Positions 35,424 to 44,216 of a DNA stretch of 64,000 nucleotides are shown here, in pieces. The translations under genes were made by a program, and so were the position numbers. Origin of the DNA: an uncultured Flavobacteriaceae bacterium (lineage in GTDB: Bacteria; Bacteroidota; Bacteroidia; Flavobacteriales; Flavobacteriaceae); NCBI GenBank assembly GCA_947494715.1, contig CANLWG010000009.1:65405-129404 (forward strand). Direction: 5' to 3'. The notes under the pieces were generated by a model that was not told where the DNA came from, ran no database searches, and saw nothing but the letters and a program-made list of their open reading frames with translations. The number at the start of each line of letters is the position of its first letter. The first letter of the stretch is position 1.

Positions 35424-35537
35424 ATGGAAGCGACATTGGATGAAAAATTACTTCAAAGAATTCACTACGGATTAATCATTGCAGTAGCTATTATCGGAAT
35501 CATTTTAATTTGTGCCAGTATCTTTACCCAACTCTAA
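35424..35537 (+). CDS. 37-aa single-helix membrane peptide
   Basis: ATG at 35424-35426 opens 37 codons to a TAA at 35535-35537. The product has a charged N-terminal part (MEATLDEKLLQRIHYG) followed by one hydrophobic helix of about 17 residues and a short tail ending in FTQL. It has no recognisable homology. The signal of a real small gene is the clean charged-then-hydrophobic design and its place downstream of a candidate promoter and at the head of the signalling gene set. It might be a regulator of the neighbouring membrane proteins, but only expression data would show that. Confidence 0.55.
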   Translation: MEATLDEKLLQRIHYGLIIAVAIIGIILICASIFTQL

Positions 35538-35672
35538 TGGTAGGAAGAAATGTACGCCTCCAAAAGAATTCTATGTATCTTTAAGAGGCCAAGTTCCATC
35601 CAAGCATCTAAAAAATTGGATTTTGGATAGGCGATTAATTTAAATAACATACTAAACTTTAAAACCCCGTAT

Positions 35673-36182
35673 ATGGAAACGAACAGAAATACTAGAATCT
35701 TAATTGGAATCTTGATTTTGATCATTATTGCCTTACTCATCAATAATTGTACAGACCGACCTTCTTCAAAGGACGTACCGCCCCCTTCCCAAACCATTAG
35801 TTTGGACCAAGCACAGAGACTGCAGGAAGAATATGTGCGTACCAGAAGTGGTATCGTTAACAAGACTTTGGGTTTTGAGGATACCCGGGATTTTTGGTTC
35901 TCCCTGGATAGCTTGGAGCAGTATATTAGTTATGTACGCAGCGAAAGCAAAAAACAGGACCTTAAGAATTTAGGGCTACGAATTTTTTATGCCGCCTACC
36001 CCGAGGAGAGTAAAGAGGAATGGCCAGATCCAGGTTTTTCTACGGTCATCATTGTACCTACTAATGGGAAACCAAGTTTGGGCAATGGACTTTTTCCAAT
36101 ACCCCCAATTCAATCAACTTCTCGAGGTATTAGAGCATTTAACTATGTAGGTGGAGGAAAGCCACCAAAGAAGGTAAGATAA
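35673..36182 (+). CDS. Membrane-anchored protein of unknown function
   Basis: A 169-residue protein with a basic start, a hydrophobic segment (ILIGILILIIIALLINNC) ending in a cysteine near position 27, and then a polar domain of about 140 residues. It could be a lipoprotein or a signal anchor; the cysteine context LINNC is not a good lipobox. The soluble part has a regular pattern (TLGFEDTRDFWFSLDSLEQYI, PTNGKPSLGNGLFP) but no family I know. It starts 135 bp after the 37-aa peptide and ends 3 bp before the multi-TM protein gene, so it is likely a periplasmic partner of the latter. Confidence 0.72.
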   Translation: METNRNTRILIGILILIIIALLINNCTDRPSSKDVPPPSQTISLDQAQRLQEEYVRTRSGIVNKTLGFEDTRDFWFSLDSLEQYISYVRSESKKQDLKNLGLRIFYAAYPEESKEEWPDPGFSTVIIVPTNGKPSLGNGLFPIPPIQSTSRGIRAFNYVGGGKPPKKVR

Positions 36183-36185
36183 ATC

Positions 36186-36830
36186 ATGCAAATTTCCGAC
36201 CTCATCTATATTGGTCATTTATGGGAATTTGTTGCGGCCTTTCTAGCAGGGATAAACTATAAAAAATTTAAAGGGTCCAAAGAAAAATATTTTTTACATT
36301 TCTTATGGTTCACTTTAGTTATTGACTTAATTGGAGATGTGTTAGGAGACTTTTATGAAGTAGAAAACTACTTCATATATAATCTTTATATGTTAGTGAG
36401 CTTTCCATTTTTTTACTATTGGTATTTTTCTATATTAAAAAAACGAACACACAAAACATACGTTGTAATATTGTCTTCTGTTTTTCTAATAGCTGCCTTT
36501 TGGAATTTAATAGTCCAAAGTTGGGAAGTATATCACAAATACACTTTCGTAACCGGTGCGTTATTTACTTTAACTTGTGCTATATTTCATTTTTGGCAGT
36601 TGTTGAATAGCGATGAAATTTTGGAAGTAAAGTATAAACTGAGTTTTTGGATATCCACCGGACTACTGTTATTCAATATGGGAATGATACCTTTTATGTT
36701 GTTATCCGAATATTTTGATTTTAGTACCAATGCTTATTATTTCTTTGTTATTATAGGTCTTAATTTAATTCTATACGGCTGCTATAGCCTTGGGTTTTTA
36801 TGGGTCAAGGAGAAGTACAATCGTTCCTAA
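36186..36830 (+). CDS. Multi-pass membrane protein, possible sensor partner of the kinase
   Basis: A 214-residue protein with about six or seven hydrophobic helices, rich in Phe, Tyr and Trp, and with short loops. It starts 3 bp after the preceding gene and its last 31 bp overlap the start of the histidine kinase gene in another frame. The kinase has only one helix and no sensing domain of its own, so this protein probably supplies the sensing part in trans. Base composition is clearly more AT-rich than in the neighbours. No family recognised; the sensor role is inference from position. Confidence 0.75.
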   Translation: MQISDLIYIGHLWEFVAAFLAGINYKKFKGSKEKYFLHFLWFTLVIDLIGDVLGDFYEVENYFIYNLYMLVSFPFFYYWYFSILKKRTHKTYVVILSSVFLIAAFWNLIVQSWEVYHKYTFVTGALFTLTCAIFHFWQLLNSDEILEVKYKLSFWISTGLLLFNMGMIPFMLLSEYFDFSTNAYYFFVIIGLNLILYGCYSLGFLWVKEKYNRS

Positions 36831-37564
36831 TCGTTTTTTCCGTTATTGCCTTAAGTTTGGCGGTAACGGTGGTGGTTCTCTTTGTCCTCTTTCAAAAACG
36901 GAAAAACCGGCTTTTAAAACAACGTGCCATGGACAAGGAAGCCTTTGAAAAAGAACTTTCCGAGACCCAGATAGAGATTCGCGAAGAGACCTTGCGGAAT
37001 ATCAGTTGGGAACTTCACGATAATATCGGGCAGTTGATGACCTTGGCCAAGATTCAGGTCCAAATGGAAGGGAGCGGGAATCCCCAATTGGATGAAGCCT
37101 CGGAGACCATGGGGAAGGCCATTCAAGAGCTACGCGCCCTTTCCAAGCTTATTAATCCTGAGGCTCTAAAAAGCCTTTCCCTGGCCGAAGCTGTACAACT
37201 GGAAATGGACCGCTTTAACCGAATGCAGTTCTTAAAGGCTTCGCTAGAGGTAAAGGGAGATTCCAAACCCATTGACCCCAAAGAGGAAATCATCTTGTTT
37301 CGCATTTTGCAGGAGTTTTTTTCAAACACGGCAAAACATTCCAAGGCCTCCGAGCTTCGGGTCTTGCTTAGCTATACGGACAGCTACTTGGCAATCACTG
37401 CAAAAGACAATGGGGTGGGTTTTGAACAGAAAAGGGATGCCTATTCGGGTATCGGGTTAAAAAATATGCGTAACCGGGCCAAACTGGTCAATGCCCATTT
37501 GGAACTTTTCTCAGAAAAAAACGAGGGCACCCAATTAAAGATGACATATAATTTTGTAGATTGA
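36800..37564 (+). CDS. Sensor histidine kinase, HisKA_3/NarX-like type
   Basis: A 254-residue kinase. One membrane helix lies at about residues 9-31, followed by a helical linker. The phosphoacceptor region is NISWELHDNIGQ with His73, of the NarX/DesK-like (HisKA_3) class. The ATPase domain shows FFSNTAKHSK (N box) and DNGVGFEQ with GIGLKNMRNRA (G boxes). There is no large periplasmic domain, so input likely comes through the overlapping multi-TM protein. It is followed after 218 bp by a NarL-type response regulator gene, its obvious partner. Confidence 0.9.
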   Translation: MGQGEVQSFLIVFSVIALSLAVTVVVLFVLFQKRKNRLLKQRAMDKEAFEKELSETQIEIREETLRNISWELHDNIGQLMTLAKIQVQMEGSGNPQLDEASETMGKAIQELRALSKLINPEALKSLSLAEAVQLEMDRFNRMQFLKASLEVKGDSKPIDPKEEIILFRILQEFFSNTAKHSKASELRVLLSYTDSYLAITAKDNGVGFEQKRDAYSGIGLKNMRNRAKLVNAHLELFSEKNEGTQLKMTYNFVD

Positions 37565-37782
37565 ACGTTCTTGTGAAAGATAATTATCCCAGCAAGTTGC
37601 GCCTGTCCTCCTTTTTGTATGCCTTGATCTAAAATTGGGCCAATTCGGAGGGTTGGAGCGTATGGTAATGAACCCCAAACAGCAATGAGTCTACCAGGAC
37701 ATAAAAAAGTTCCCCTTGAACGTCTTAGGTCTTTTTTCCTTGAGCGAAGCGATTCTATCCCCATTTCCAAAAAGTTGATCAA

Positions 37783-38418
37783 ATGACCTACTCCGTAGTC
37801 ATTGTGGACGACCATACCCTACTTTCACAGGCCATAGCCGGGCTCGTGGATAGTTTTGGCAAATTCAAAGTATTGTACAACTGCAAAAACGGACAGGAAT
37901 TGTTGGATCGTTTTGCAAGCCCCAAGAACATACCGGATATCGTATTGATGGACATTAATATGCCCATACTCAACGGTATTGAAACCACCCAGATCCTAAA
38001 AACCGATTTTCCACAAGCAAAAGTATTGGCACTTTCCATTGAAGAAGACGAAGGGACAATCCTAAAGATGCTAAGGGCGGGTGCCCGGGGCTACCTGATG
38101 AAGGACACCAAACGTGAGATTTTGGAAGAAGCCCTCTTGAACATTGCAGAGAAAGGCTATTACCACACCAATACGGTCACCCGAATTCTAGTGGGTACCT
38201 TGGAGAAAAAGGAACCCATTGTAGACCTAAAGGAACGGGAACTGGAGTTTTTGCGATTGGCCTGTTCCGAAATGACCTATAGGGAAATTGCCGATGCCAT
38301 GCACTTAAGCCCTAAAACCATAGAGGGCTATCGGGATGCGCTCCATGAAAAATTGCATATCAAGAACCGCATCGGTCTGGTACTCTACGCTATCCGAAAC
38401 AAGATTTTTGAGCCTTAG
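37783..38418 (+). CDS. Response regulator, NarL/FixJ family
   Basis: A 211-residue protein with a receiver domain (residues 1-120) and a LuxR-type helix-turn-helix (about 145-208). The phosphoacceptor is Asp57 in DIVLMDINMP, preceded by the acidic pair in VIVDDHTLL, with Lys105 in MKDTKRE. The output domain reads LKERELEFLRLACSEMTYREIADAMHLSPKTIEGY in part and contains the typical LuxR signature. It is the partner of the HisKA_3 kinase encoded 218 bp upstream. A perfect NarL-like 7-2-7 palindrome lies upstream of the set, at 35249. Confidence 0.93.
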   Translation: MTYSVVIVDDHTLLSQAIAGLVDSFGKFKVLYNCKNGQELLDRFASPKNIPDIVLMDINMPILNGIETTQILKTDFPQAKVLALSIEEDEGTILKMLRAGARGYLMKDTKREILEEALLNIAEKGYYHTNTVTRILVGTLEKKEPIVDLKERELEFLRLACSEMTYREIADAMHLSPKTIEGYRDALHEKLHIKNRIGLVLYAIRNKIFEP

Positions 38419-38440
38419 GAGCAAATATATCTTCAATTGT

Positions 38441-38469
38441 TTTGAACCATTTTTTTATTTCTACTTTTA
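38441..38469 (+). promoter_or_regulatory. Candidate promoter of the VPS10/sulfatase operon
   Basis: TTTG at 38441-38444, a 17-nt spacer and TACTTTTA at 38462-38469, one base off the TAnnTTTG consensus, 25 nt before the ATG at 38495. Confidence 0.38.
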
Positions 38470-38494
38470 AAGGGACTAATTAGAACTCTTAAGA

Positions 38495-41400
38495 ATGAAA
38501 ACTTTCCGCTTATTTATGAGCTTGGGAATGCTCGTTGTGTTTCTGTTGCCATTTTCTTCTAAAGCTCAGAAAAGAAAAAAATCCAATCAACCCACAATTC
38601 AATTTCCCGAAGAACTCTATTCCAGTTTATCGTACCGTTTAATAGGTCCTTTTCGCGGTGGCCGATCGGCTGCCGTAACCGGAGTGCCGGGCAAACCCAA
38701 CCTCTTTTATTTCGGGGCTACGGGAGGGGGCGTTTGGAAAACAACGAACGGCGGTCGTACTTGGAAAAACATCTCCGATGGTTATTTTGGAGGCAGCATA
38801 GGAGCAGTGGAAGTGGCCCAAAGCGACCCCAATGTGATGTATGTGGGAGGCGGAGAAAAGACGCTACGAGGCAATGTTTCTTCAGGTTATGGCATCTGGA
38901 AAACGGAGGATGCCGGAAAGACCTGGAAATCGGTAGGGCTGGAAAAAAGTCGACATATACCCCGGATTCGTATCCATCCCCAAAATCCTGATATCGTCTA
39001 TGCTGCCGTACTCGGTAATATTTATAAACCCACTCAAGATCGTGGTATTTACAAAAGTACGGATGGTGGGGAGACTTGGAAAAAAACACTTTTTGTAAAT
39101 GATCAGTCAGGGGCTGTGGACCTCACCTTGGACCCGAATAACCCTAGAATATTGTATGCCTCAACATGGCGCGCCAAACGAACACCCTATAGCTTAAGCA
39201 GTGGAGGAGATGGTTCGGCCCTTTGGAAAAGTACGGATAGTGGGGAAACTTGGTTCGAAATTTCTAAGAACAAAGGTTTTCCCAAAGATACTTTGGGCAT
39301 TATAGGGGTGACGGTCTCGCCGAAAAATTCCGAGCGGGTCTGGGCCATTGTGGAGCAAAAGGAAAAAGGAGGTCTGTACCGGAGTGATGACGCCGGCACT
39401 ACTTGGCTACAAGTAAACGATGAACGCAAACTGCGCCAACGTGCCTGGTACTATACTCGCGTCTATGCCGATACCGAAGATGAGGATATGGTTTATGTAT
39501 TGAACGTTCGTTATCACAAGTCTACTGATGGAGGCAAAACCTTTAGCACCTTCAACGCCCCTCATGGGGATCATCATGATCTGTGGATAGCTCCTGGGAA
39601 TTCGAAACGAATGATTATTGGGGATGATGGTGGCGCCCAGGTTTCCTATGATGGAGGGGAGACTTGGAGTACGTATTACAACCAGCCTACCGCTCAGTTT
39701 TATCGGGTAACTACGGATAATGCATTTCCCTACCAGATTTATCTGGCCCAGCAAGACAATTCCACTATTCGCATTAACCATAGAGGTGATGGAAATACAA
39801 TTGGCGAGGATGATTGGGAAGAGACGGCTGGCGGTGAAAGTGCCCATATTGCTGTGGATCCAACCAATAACGATATTGTATATGGTGGAAGCTATGGAGG
39901 ATTTTTAACAAGAGTAAACCATGATAAGGGCACAACACGAGGAATTAATGTTTGGCCGGACAATCCCATGGGCTATGGAGCAGAGGGAATGAAATATCGT
40001 TTTCAATGGAACTTTCCCATTATCTTTAGTAGGCACGACCCGAAAAAGTTATATACGTTTTCCAACCATGTGCATAGGAGCATTAATGAAGGCCAAAGTT
40101 GGGAGTTGTTGAGTGATGATCTTACACGGAACGACCCTGCCAAACTGGTCAGTAGTGGTGGCCCAATTACGCAAGACAATACTGGGGTAGAATATTATTG
40201 CACCCTATTTGCCGCCAATGAAAGTCCCTTAAAGGAGGGCCTGCTTTGGGTAGGCAGCGATGATGGATTGATTCATGTTACCCAAGATGGAGGACAGACC
40301 TGGGAAAATGTGACCCCTGCTGGTATGCCTGAATGGAGTATGGTAAATAGTATTGAACCCTCCATTTTTGAGGAAGGTACGTGTTACATGGCGGCCACAC
40401 GCTATAAGCTGGGCGATTTTGAACCCTATCTATATAAAACCACGGATTATGGAAAGACATGGAAAAAAATAACAAACGGTATAAGCAATGAGCATTTTAG
40501 CCGTGTACTTCGGGAAGACCCAAAAAGAAAGGGCTTGCTGTATGCCGGTACTGAAACCGGCATGTACATTTCCTTTGATGATGGGGCTAACTGGCAACCG
40601 TTTCAACTCGACCTGCCTGTTGTGCCGATTACGGATTTAACGATAAAGGATAACAATCTTATTGTTGCGACCCAGGGTCGTAGCCTCTGGATCATAGATG
40701 ACTTAACGGTTCTCCATCAATTGCACGATGCTATTAAAAACAAAGCGGCGCATCTATTTAAGCCAAAGGATAGTTACCGTACCAAAGGCAGTACTACTGA
40801 GACACCTTCCTTGACTGAAGGGCAAAATCATCCCAATGGGGTCGTGACCCACTTTTATTTAAAGGACTTGGCAGAAAAGGATAGTGTAAGTCTTGCCTAC
40901 TTGAATGGTAAAGGAGATACTTTAGCGGTGTTTAGAAACTCAGCAAAAGAGAAGGACAAGAAGCTGGAAATCAAGAAAGGGGGAAATATTCATGTATGGG
41001 ATACCAAGGGCAAAGGAGCCGAGAAACTGGACGGTATGATCTTATGGTGGGCCAACCTTGATGGACCGAAGGCTGTTCCCGGAACCTATAAGGTGTCCTT
41101 AAACATCAACGGTCTGGAACAATCACAACAGTTTACAATTCTACCCGATCCCCGCGCAGAGGTTTCGGTAGCCGGTATGCAAAAGCAATACGATTTTGTA
41201 AGTGATATAAATACCACCGTAAATAAAGCTCATGAGTCTATCAAGAAAATCCGAAAGATTACCTTGCAATTGGAGGCCTTTTCAAAACAATACAAGGATA
41301 ATCCCAAAACAAAGGAACTTGTAGAAAAAGCCAAGACCATGATAGAGAAATTCGGGGGAGTGGAAAAGGCCTTATATCAAACGAAAAATCGTAGTGCCCA

Positions 41401-41632
41401 GGATCCGTTGAATTTCCCAATTAGATTGACCAACAAATTGGGGCATTTGAACAGTTTGGTTACTCTGGATGACTTTCCGCCCACGGATCAGGACATTGCC
41501 GTGAAAAATGAATTAACAGCCAAGATCAATGCGCAACTTAAAACCTTTGATACCCTGATAACCCAGGAAATCGAAACTTTCAATTCAGCTTTTAATAGTT
41601 TGCAATTGGATTATTTATTTGTAGAAGACTAA
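38495..41632 (+). CDS. Secreted VPS10/sortilin-like BNR-repeat propeller protein
   Basis: A signal peptide ends near SSKAQ. The body up to about residue 720 consists of propeller blades, marked by some eleven Asp-box (BNR) motifs such as TTNGGRTW, TEDAGKTW, STDGGETW, STDSGETW, SDDAGTTW and SYDGGETW. The C-terminal 300 residues, with a beta domain and helices, are found in the longer Bacteroidota members of this family. The fold resembles sortilin VPS10 domains and sialidase-like propellers, but no catalytic residues of a sialidase are evident to me. It is followed by a sulfatase gene after 5 bp, so the two act in one pathway, perhaps on sulfated polysaccharide or peptides. Length 1045 aa. Confidence 0.85.
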   Translation: MKTFRLFMSLGMLVVFLLPFSSKAQKRKKSNQPTIQFPEELYSSLSYRLIGPFRGGRSAAVTGVPGKPNLFYFGATGGGVWKTTNGGRTWKNISDGYFGGSIGAVEVAQSDPNVMYVGGGEKTLRGNVSSGYGIWKTEDAGKTWKSVGLEKSRHIPRIRIHPQNPDIVYAAVLGNIYKPTQDRGIYKSTDGGETWKKTLFVNDQSGAVDLTLDPNNPRILYASTWRAKRTPYSLSSGGDGSALWKSTDSGETWFEISKNKGFPKDTLGIIGVTVSPKNSERVWAIVEQKEKGGLYRSDDAGTTWLQVNDERKLRQRAWYYTRVYADTEDEDMVYVLNVRYHKSTDGGKTFSTFNAPHGDHHDLWIAPGNSKRMIIGDDGGAQVSYDGGETWSTYYNQPTAQFYRVTTDNAFPYQIYLAQQDNSTIRINHRGDGNTIGEDDWEETAGGESAHIAVDPTNNDIVYGGSYGGFLTRVNHDKGTTRGINVWPDNPMGYGAEGMKYRFQWNFPIIFSRHDPKKLYTFSNHVHRSINEGQSWELLSDDLTRNDPAKLVSSGGPITQDNTGVEYYCTLFAANESPLKEGLLWVGSDDGLIHVTQDGGQTWENVTPAGMPEWSMVNSIEPSIFEEGTCYMAATRYKLGDFEPYLYKTTDYGKTWKKITNGISNEHFSRVLREDPKRKGLLYAGTETGMYISFDDGANWQPFQLDLPVVPITDLTIKDNNLIVATQGRSLWIIDDLTVLHQLHDAIKNKAAHLFKPKDSYRTKGSTTETPSLTEGQNHPNGVVTHFYLKDLAEKDSVSLAYLNGKGDTLAVFRNSAKEKDKKLEIKKGGNIHVWDTKGKGAEKLDGMILWWANLDGPKAVPGTYKVSLNINGLEQSQQFTILPDPRAEVSVAGMQKQYDFVSDINTTVNKAHESIKKIRKITLQLEAFSKQYKDNPKTKELVEKAKTMIEKFGGVEKALYQTKNRSAQDPLNFPIRLTNKLGHLNSLVTLDDFPPTDQDIAVKNELTAKINAQLKTFDTLITQEIETFNSAFNSLQLDYLFVED

Positions 41633-41637
41633 AGATT

Positions 41638-43395
41638 ATGAAAAAACCAACAGGGCTTTTATTGCTTTTTGTCGTAACTCTTTTTTTGCCTATCCTATCA
41701 GTGGCACAACAAGGGGAAAGACCGAATGTGATTTTAATTATTACAGATGACCAGGGCTACGGGGATTTGGGAATTACGGGTAATCCACATGTAAAGACGC
41801 CTACCTTGGATGCTTTTGCCGAAGAAAGTGTTCGTTTTGCCAATTTTTATGTATCCCCGGTTTGCGCACCGACCAGGGCCAGTTTAATGACCGGGAGATA
41901 TTCATTACGTACTGGTATTCGGGACACCTATAACGGGGGGGCCATAATGGCATCCAATGAGGTTACTATTGCGGAGATGCTAAAACAGGCCGACTACCAA
42001 ACCGGGATTTTTGGGAAATGGCATTTGGGGGATAACTATCCGAGCAGGCCGCAGGACCAAGGTTTTGATGAATCCGTTATCCATTTGGCCGGTGGTATGG
42101 GGCAGGTTGGGGATTTTACCACCTACTTCAACGGTGACCGCAGTTATTTTGACCCCATTCTATGGCATAACGGAAAACAGGAGGAGTATACAGGCTATTG
42201 CAGTGATATTTTTACGGACCAGGCGATCCGTTTTATAGAAAAGACCAAATCTGCCCCTTTCTTCTGCTATCTTTCCTTTAATGCCCCCCACACCCCGTTA
42301 CAGGTTCCACAAGAATACTATGACAGGTATAAGGACATTGACCCTTCTTCAGGATTTAAGGATGATGACCGACCCTTTACGGAGATGACCGAAAAGGATA
42401 AGGAAGATGCCCGTAAAGTATATGCCATGGTCAGTAATATTGACGATAATTTGGCCAAGTTGTTTCAAAAATTGAAAGAACTGAGGCTTGAAGAGAATAC
42501 CATCGTTATTTTTATGACCGATAATGGCCCCCAACAAGTGCGTTATGTTGCCGGAATGAAAGGTAGAAAGGGCAGTGTTTACCGGGGTGGGGTAAGGGTA
42601 CCTTTTTACCTTCGGTATCCTGAAAAAATAAAAGGAAATCGAGACATTGAAACTACGGCTGCCCATATAGATGTGCTTCCGACACTTGCGGAAATATGTG
42701 AGTTAGAGATTCCCGAGAATAGGAAACTTGACGGGAGAAGCCTTTTGCCATTGATTCAGAAAAAAGCGGAATGGCCGGAACGACCACTTTTTTTCTACTG
42801 GACCAGAAAATATCCCGTACGGTATATTAATATGGCACTTCAACAAGGGCCCTATAAATTGGTAGCTCAGACAGATTTCAATGCCTCACCTAAGGATTTT
42901 GAGCTGTACCATATTTTGAATGATCCCTATGAGCAAAATAACTTGGCTATGGAAAATACGGCCTTGGCAGAGACCCTCAAAAATGAGATGGACAAAACCT
43001 ATAATGAATTGATCAATTCGGAAAATCTACTGAACCAGCCACCAATCGTAGTGGGTACCCAGAATGAGAACCCCATTTTTTTGAACAGGAATGATGCCAG
43101 TGGGGAGCGGGGTATTTGGAATCAGGAGGAAGTTTTTGGGAAATGGAACGTAGTATTGAAGGAGGGCCGATACAACATCAAGTTCAAGTTTGTTCAACCC
43201 ATTAAAAAAGGGGGCAAAATGTTTTTGGAGACGGGCTCCTTGATCAATTCCATTGAAAACAATACAGATGGTACGGATAGTATTGAAATGATGGGCGTAC
43301 CCTTACCGGATATGGAATGCGATCTAATTCCTTTTTACGCCATTGACGGTAAGCGCATATTTCCTTTTTGGGTAGAAATGGAGCGAATCCAATAG
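41638..43395 (+). CDS. Secreted sulfatase with C-terminal extension
   Basis: A signal peptide ends near SVAQ. The sulfatase signature VCAPTRASLMTGR carries Cys76, which must be converted to formylglycine for activity; the maturase is not in the window. Metal-binding segments ITDDQGYGDLG at the start, FGKWHLG and MTDNGP are present. After the sulfatase fold (about residues 25-470) an extra domain of about 110 residues follows, common in Bacteroidota S1 sulfatases. The gene starts 5 bp after the VPS10-like gene. The substrate is probably a sulfated polysaccharide, which is an inference; no glycoside hydrolase is nearby. Confidence 0.93.
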   Translation: MKKPTGLLLLFVVTLFLPILSVAQQGERPNVILIITDDQGYGDLGITGNPHVKTPTLDAFAEESVRFANFYVSPVCAPTRASLMTGRYSLRTGIRDTYNGGAIMASNEVTIAEMLKQADYQTGIFGKWHLGDNYPSRPQDQGFDESVIHLAGGMGQVGDFTTYFNGDRSYFDPILWHNGKQEEYTGYCSDIFTDQAIRFIEKTKSAPFFCYLSFNAPHTPLQVPQEYYDRYKDIDPSSGFKDDDRPFTEMTEKDKEDARKVYAMVSNIDDNLAKLFQKLKELRLEENTIVIFMTDNGPQQVRYVAGMKGRKGSVYRGGVRVPFYLRYPEKIKGNRDIETTAAHIDVLPTLAEICELEIPENRKLDGRSLLPLIQKKAEWPERPLFFYWTRKYPVRYINMALQQGPYKLVAQTDFNASPKDFELYHILNDPYEQNNLAMENTALAETLKNEMDKTYNELINSENLLNQPPIVVGTQNENPIFLNRNDASGERGIWNQEEVFGKWNVVLKEGRYNIKFKFVQPIKKGGKMFLETGSLINSIENNTDGTDSIEMMGVPLPDMECDLIPFYAIDGKRIFPFWVEMERIQ

Positions 43396-43448
43396 AAATA
43401 ATATGCCCCAATATTTTACTGTTGCAAAAACCGATATGCCTAAATCCC

Positions 43449-43456
43449 TAAATTTG
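43449..43456 (+). promoter_or_regulatory. Candidate -7 element (TAAATTTG) for hemJ
   Basis: An exact TAnnTTTG match about 28 nt before the hemJ ATG. The nearest TTG upstream is 24 nt away, slightly beyond the normal spacing. Confidence 0.35.
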
Positions 43457-43484
43457 AGTCTGAAACTTTAAAGCCTGATTCATC

Positions 43485-44036
43485 ATGTCCGAATACTACA
43501 ACTATATCAAGGCCCTTCACCTTATCTTTGTGGTTACTTGGTTTGCAGGGCTATTTTATATTCCCCGCTTGTTCATCTATCATATTGAAGCTTCCCTGAA
43601 ACCATCTCCTGAAAAGGAAATACTGAGTCATCAATTAAAATTGATGACCAAACGGCTATGGTTTATCATAACCTGGCCCTCGGCCGTGCTCTGTACCTTG
43701 TTTGCAATTTGGCTACTAGTAATAATGCCAGGCTGGTTGGAACAGGGCTGGATGCATATAAAGCTTGTCTTTGTCCTACTATTGTTTGCGTACCATCTTA
43801 AATGCCATCAGATTTTTAAGCAATTGCAAAGGGATGAAGTAAAATACACCTCCAGATTTATGCGCATTTGGAACGAAGGTGCCACTTTAATTCTTTTTGC
43901 AGTGGTCTTTTTAGCCATTTTAAAAAGCACTTTTAGTTGGGTATTTGGTTTGGTCGGCATTTTGGGTCTGGGGATTTTTCTTATGTTGGGTATTAAGCTG
44001 TATAAGAGGATAAGGGACAAGAATCCAAGTGCTTAG
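43485..44036 (+). CDS. hemJ: Protoporphyrinogen IX oxidase, HemJ type (CopD-related)
   Basis: A 183-residue membrane protein with four or five helices. It shows the HemJ features: an N-terminal helix with KALHLIFVVTWFAGLFYIPRLFIY (conserved His and Phe-Tyr) and a central segment WMHIKLVFVLLLFAYH with conserved histidines and Lys. HemJ oxidises protoporphyrinogen IX to protoporphyrin IX, linked to respiration and using bound heme. It supplies the step between HemF and HemH, both encoded elsewhere in the window, and no HemG or HemY was seen here. Unlike the other heme genes it lies alone, between a sulfatase and a kinase gene. Distantly related CopD/DUF proteins are the alternative. Confidence 0.85.
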   Translation: MSEYYNYIKALHLIFVVTWFAGLFYIPRLFIYHIEASLKPSPEKEILSHQLKLMTKRLWFIITWPSAVLCTLFAIWLLVIMPGWLEQGWMHIKLVFVLLLFAYHLKCHQIFKQLQRDEVKYTSRFMRIWNEGATLILFAVVFLAILKSTFSWVFGLVGILGLGIFLMLGIKLYKRIRDKNPSA

Positions 44037-44216
44037 ACTAGATATAGGGGAAAAGTTCCCAATGACCTTTCGATAATCCGCTGAGGTTTGCGATAAGGGT
44101 TTTGGAATTTGAACTTTGAATTTTGCGATTTGAAATTTCTCTTTTTTTGGAAATTTGAAATTTGGGCGAAGCCAGCTTGGTGCGATATTTGCTAACTTTG
44201 TCTAAACGCGGTATCT
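44037..44216. promoter_or_regulatory. Intergenic region with AAATTTGAA-like low-complexity repeats and a promoter box
   Basis: About 44098-44166 repeats short words such as GGAATTTGAA and GAAATTTG several times. TAACTTTG at 44193-44200 is an exact -7 consensus about 17 nt before the GTG start of the kinase, though no -33 TTG is at ideal spacing. No coding frame. Confidence 0.4.

Noticed and set aside
37565-37782. 218-bp gap between kinase and response regulator checked for a third gene or an RNA
   Set aside because: No frame with coding character, no hairpin of note and no consensus promoter were found.
39407-39847. 146-codon open frame antisense to the VPS10-like gene
   Set aside because: It is a shadow frame of a strongly coding region with well-formed Asp-box repeats on the other strand; there is no promoter or family match.
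44098-44166. AAATTTGAA-like short repeats considered as a functional repeat or operator array
   Set aside because: The units are uneven in length and spacing and look like low-complexity AT-rich sequence.
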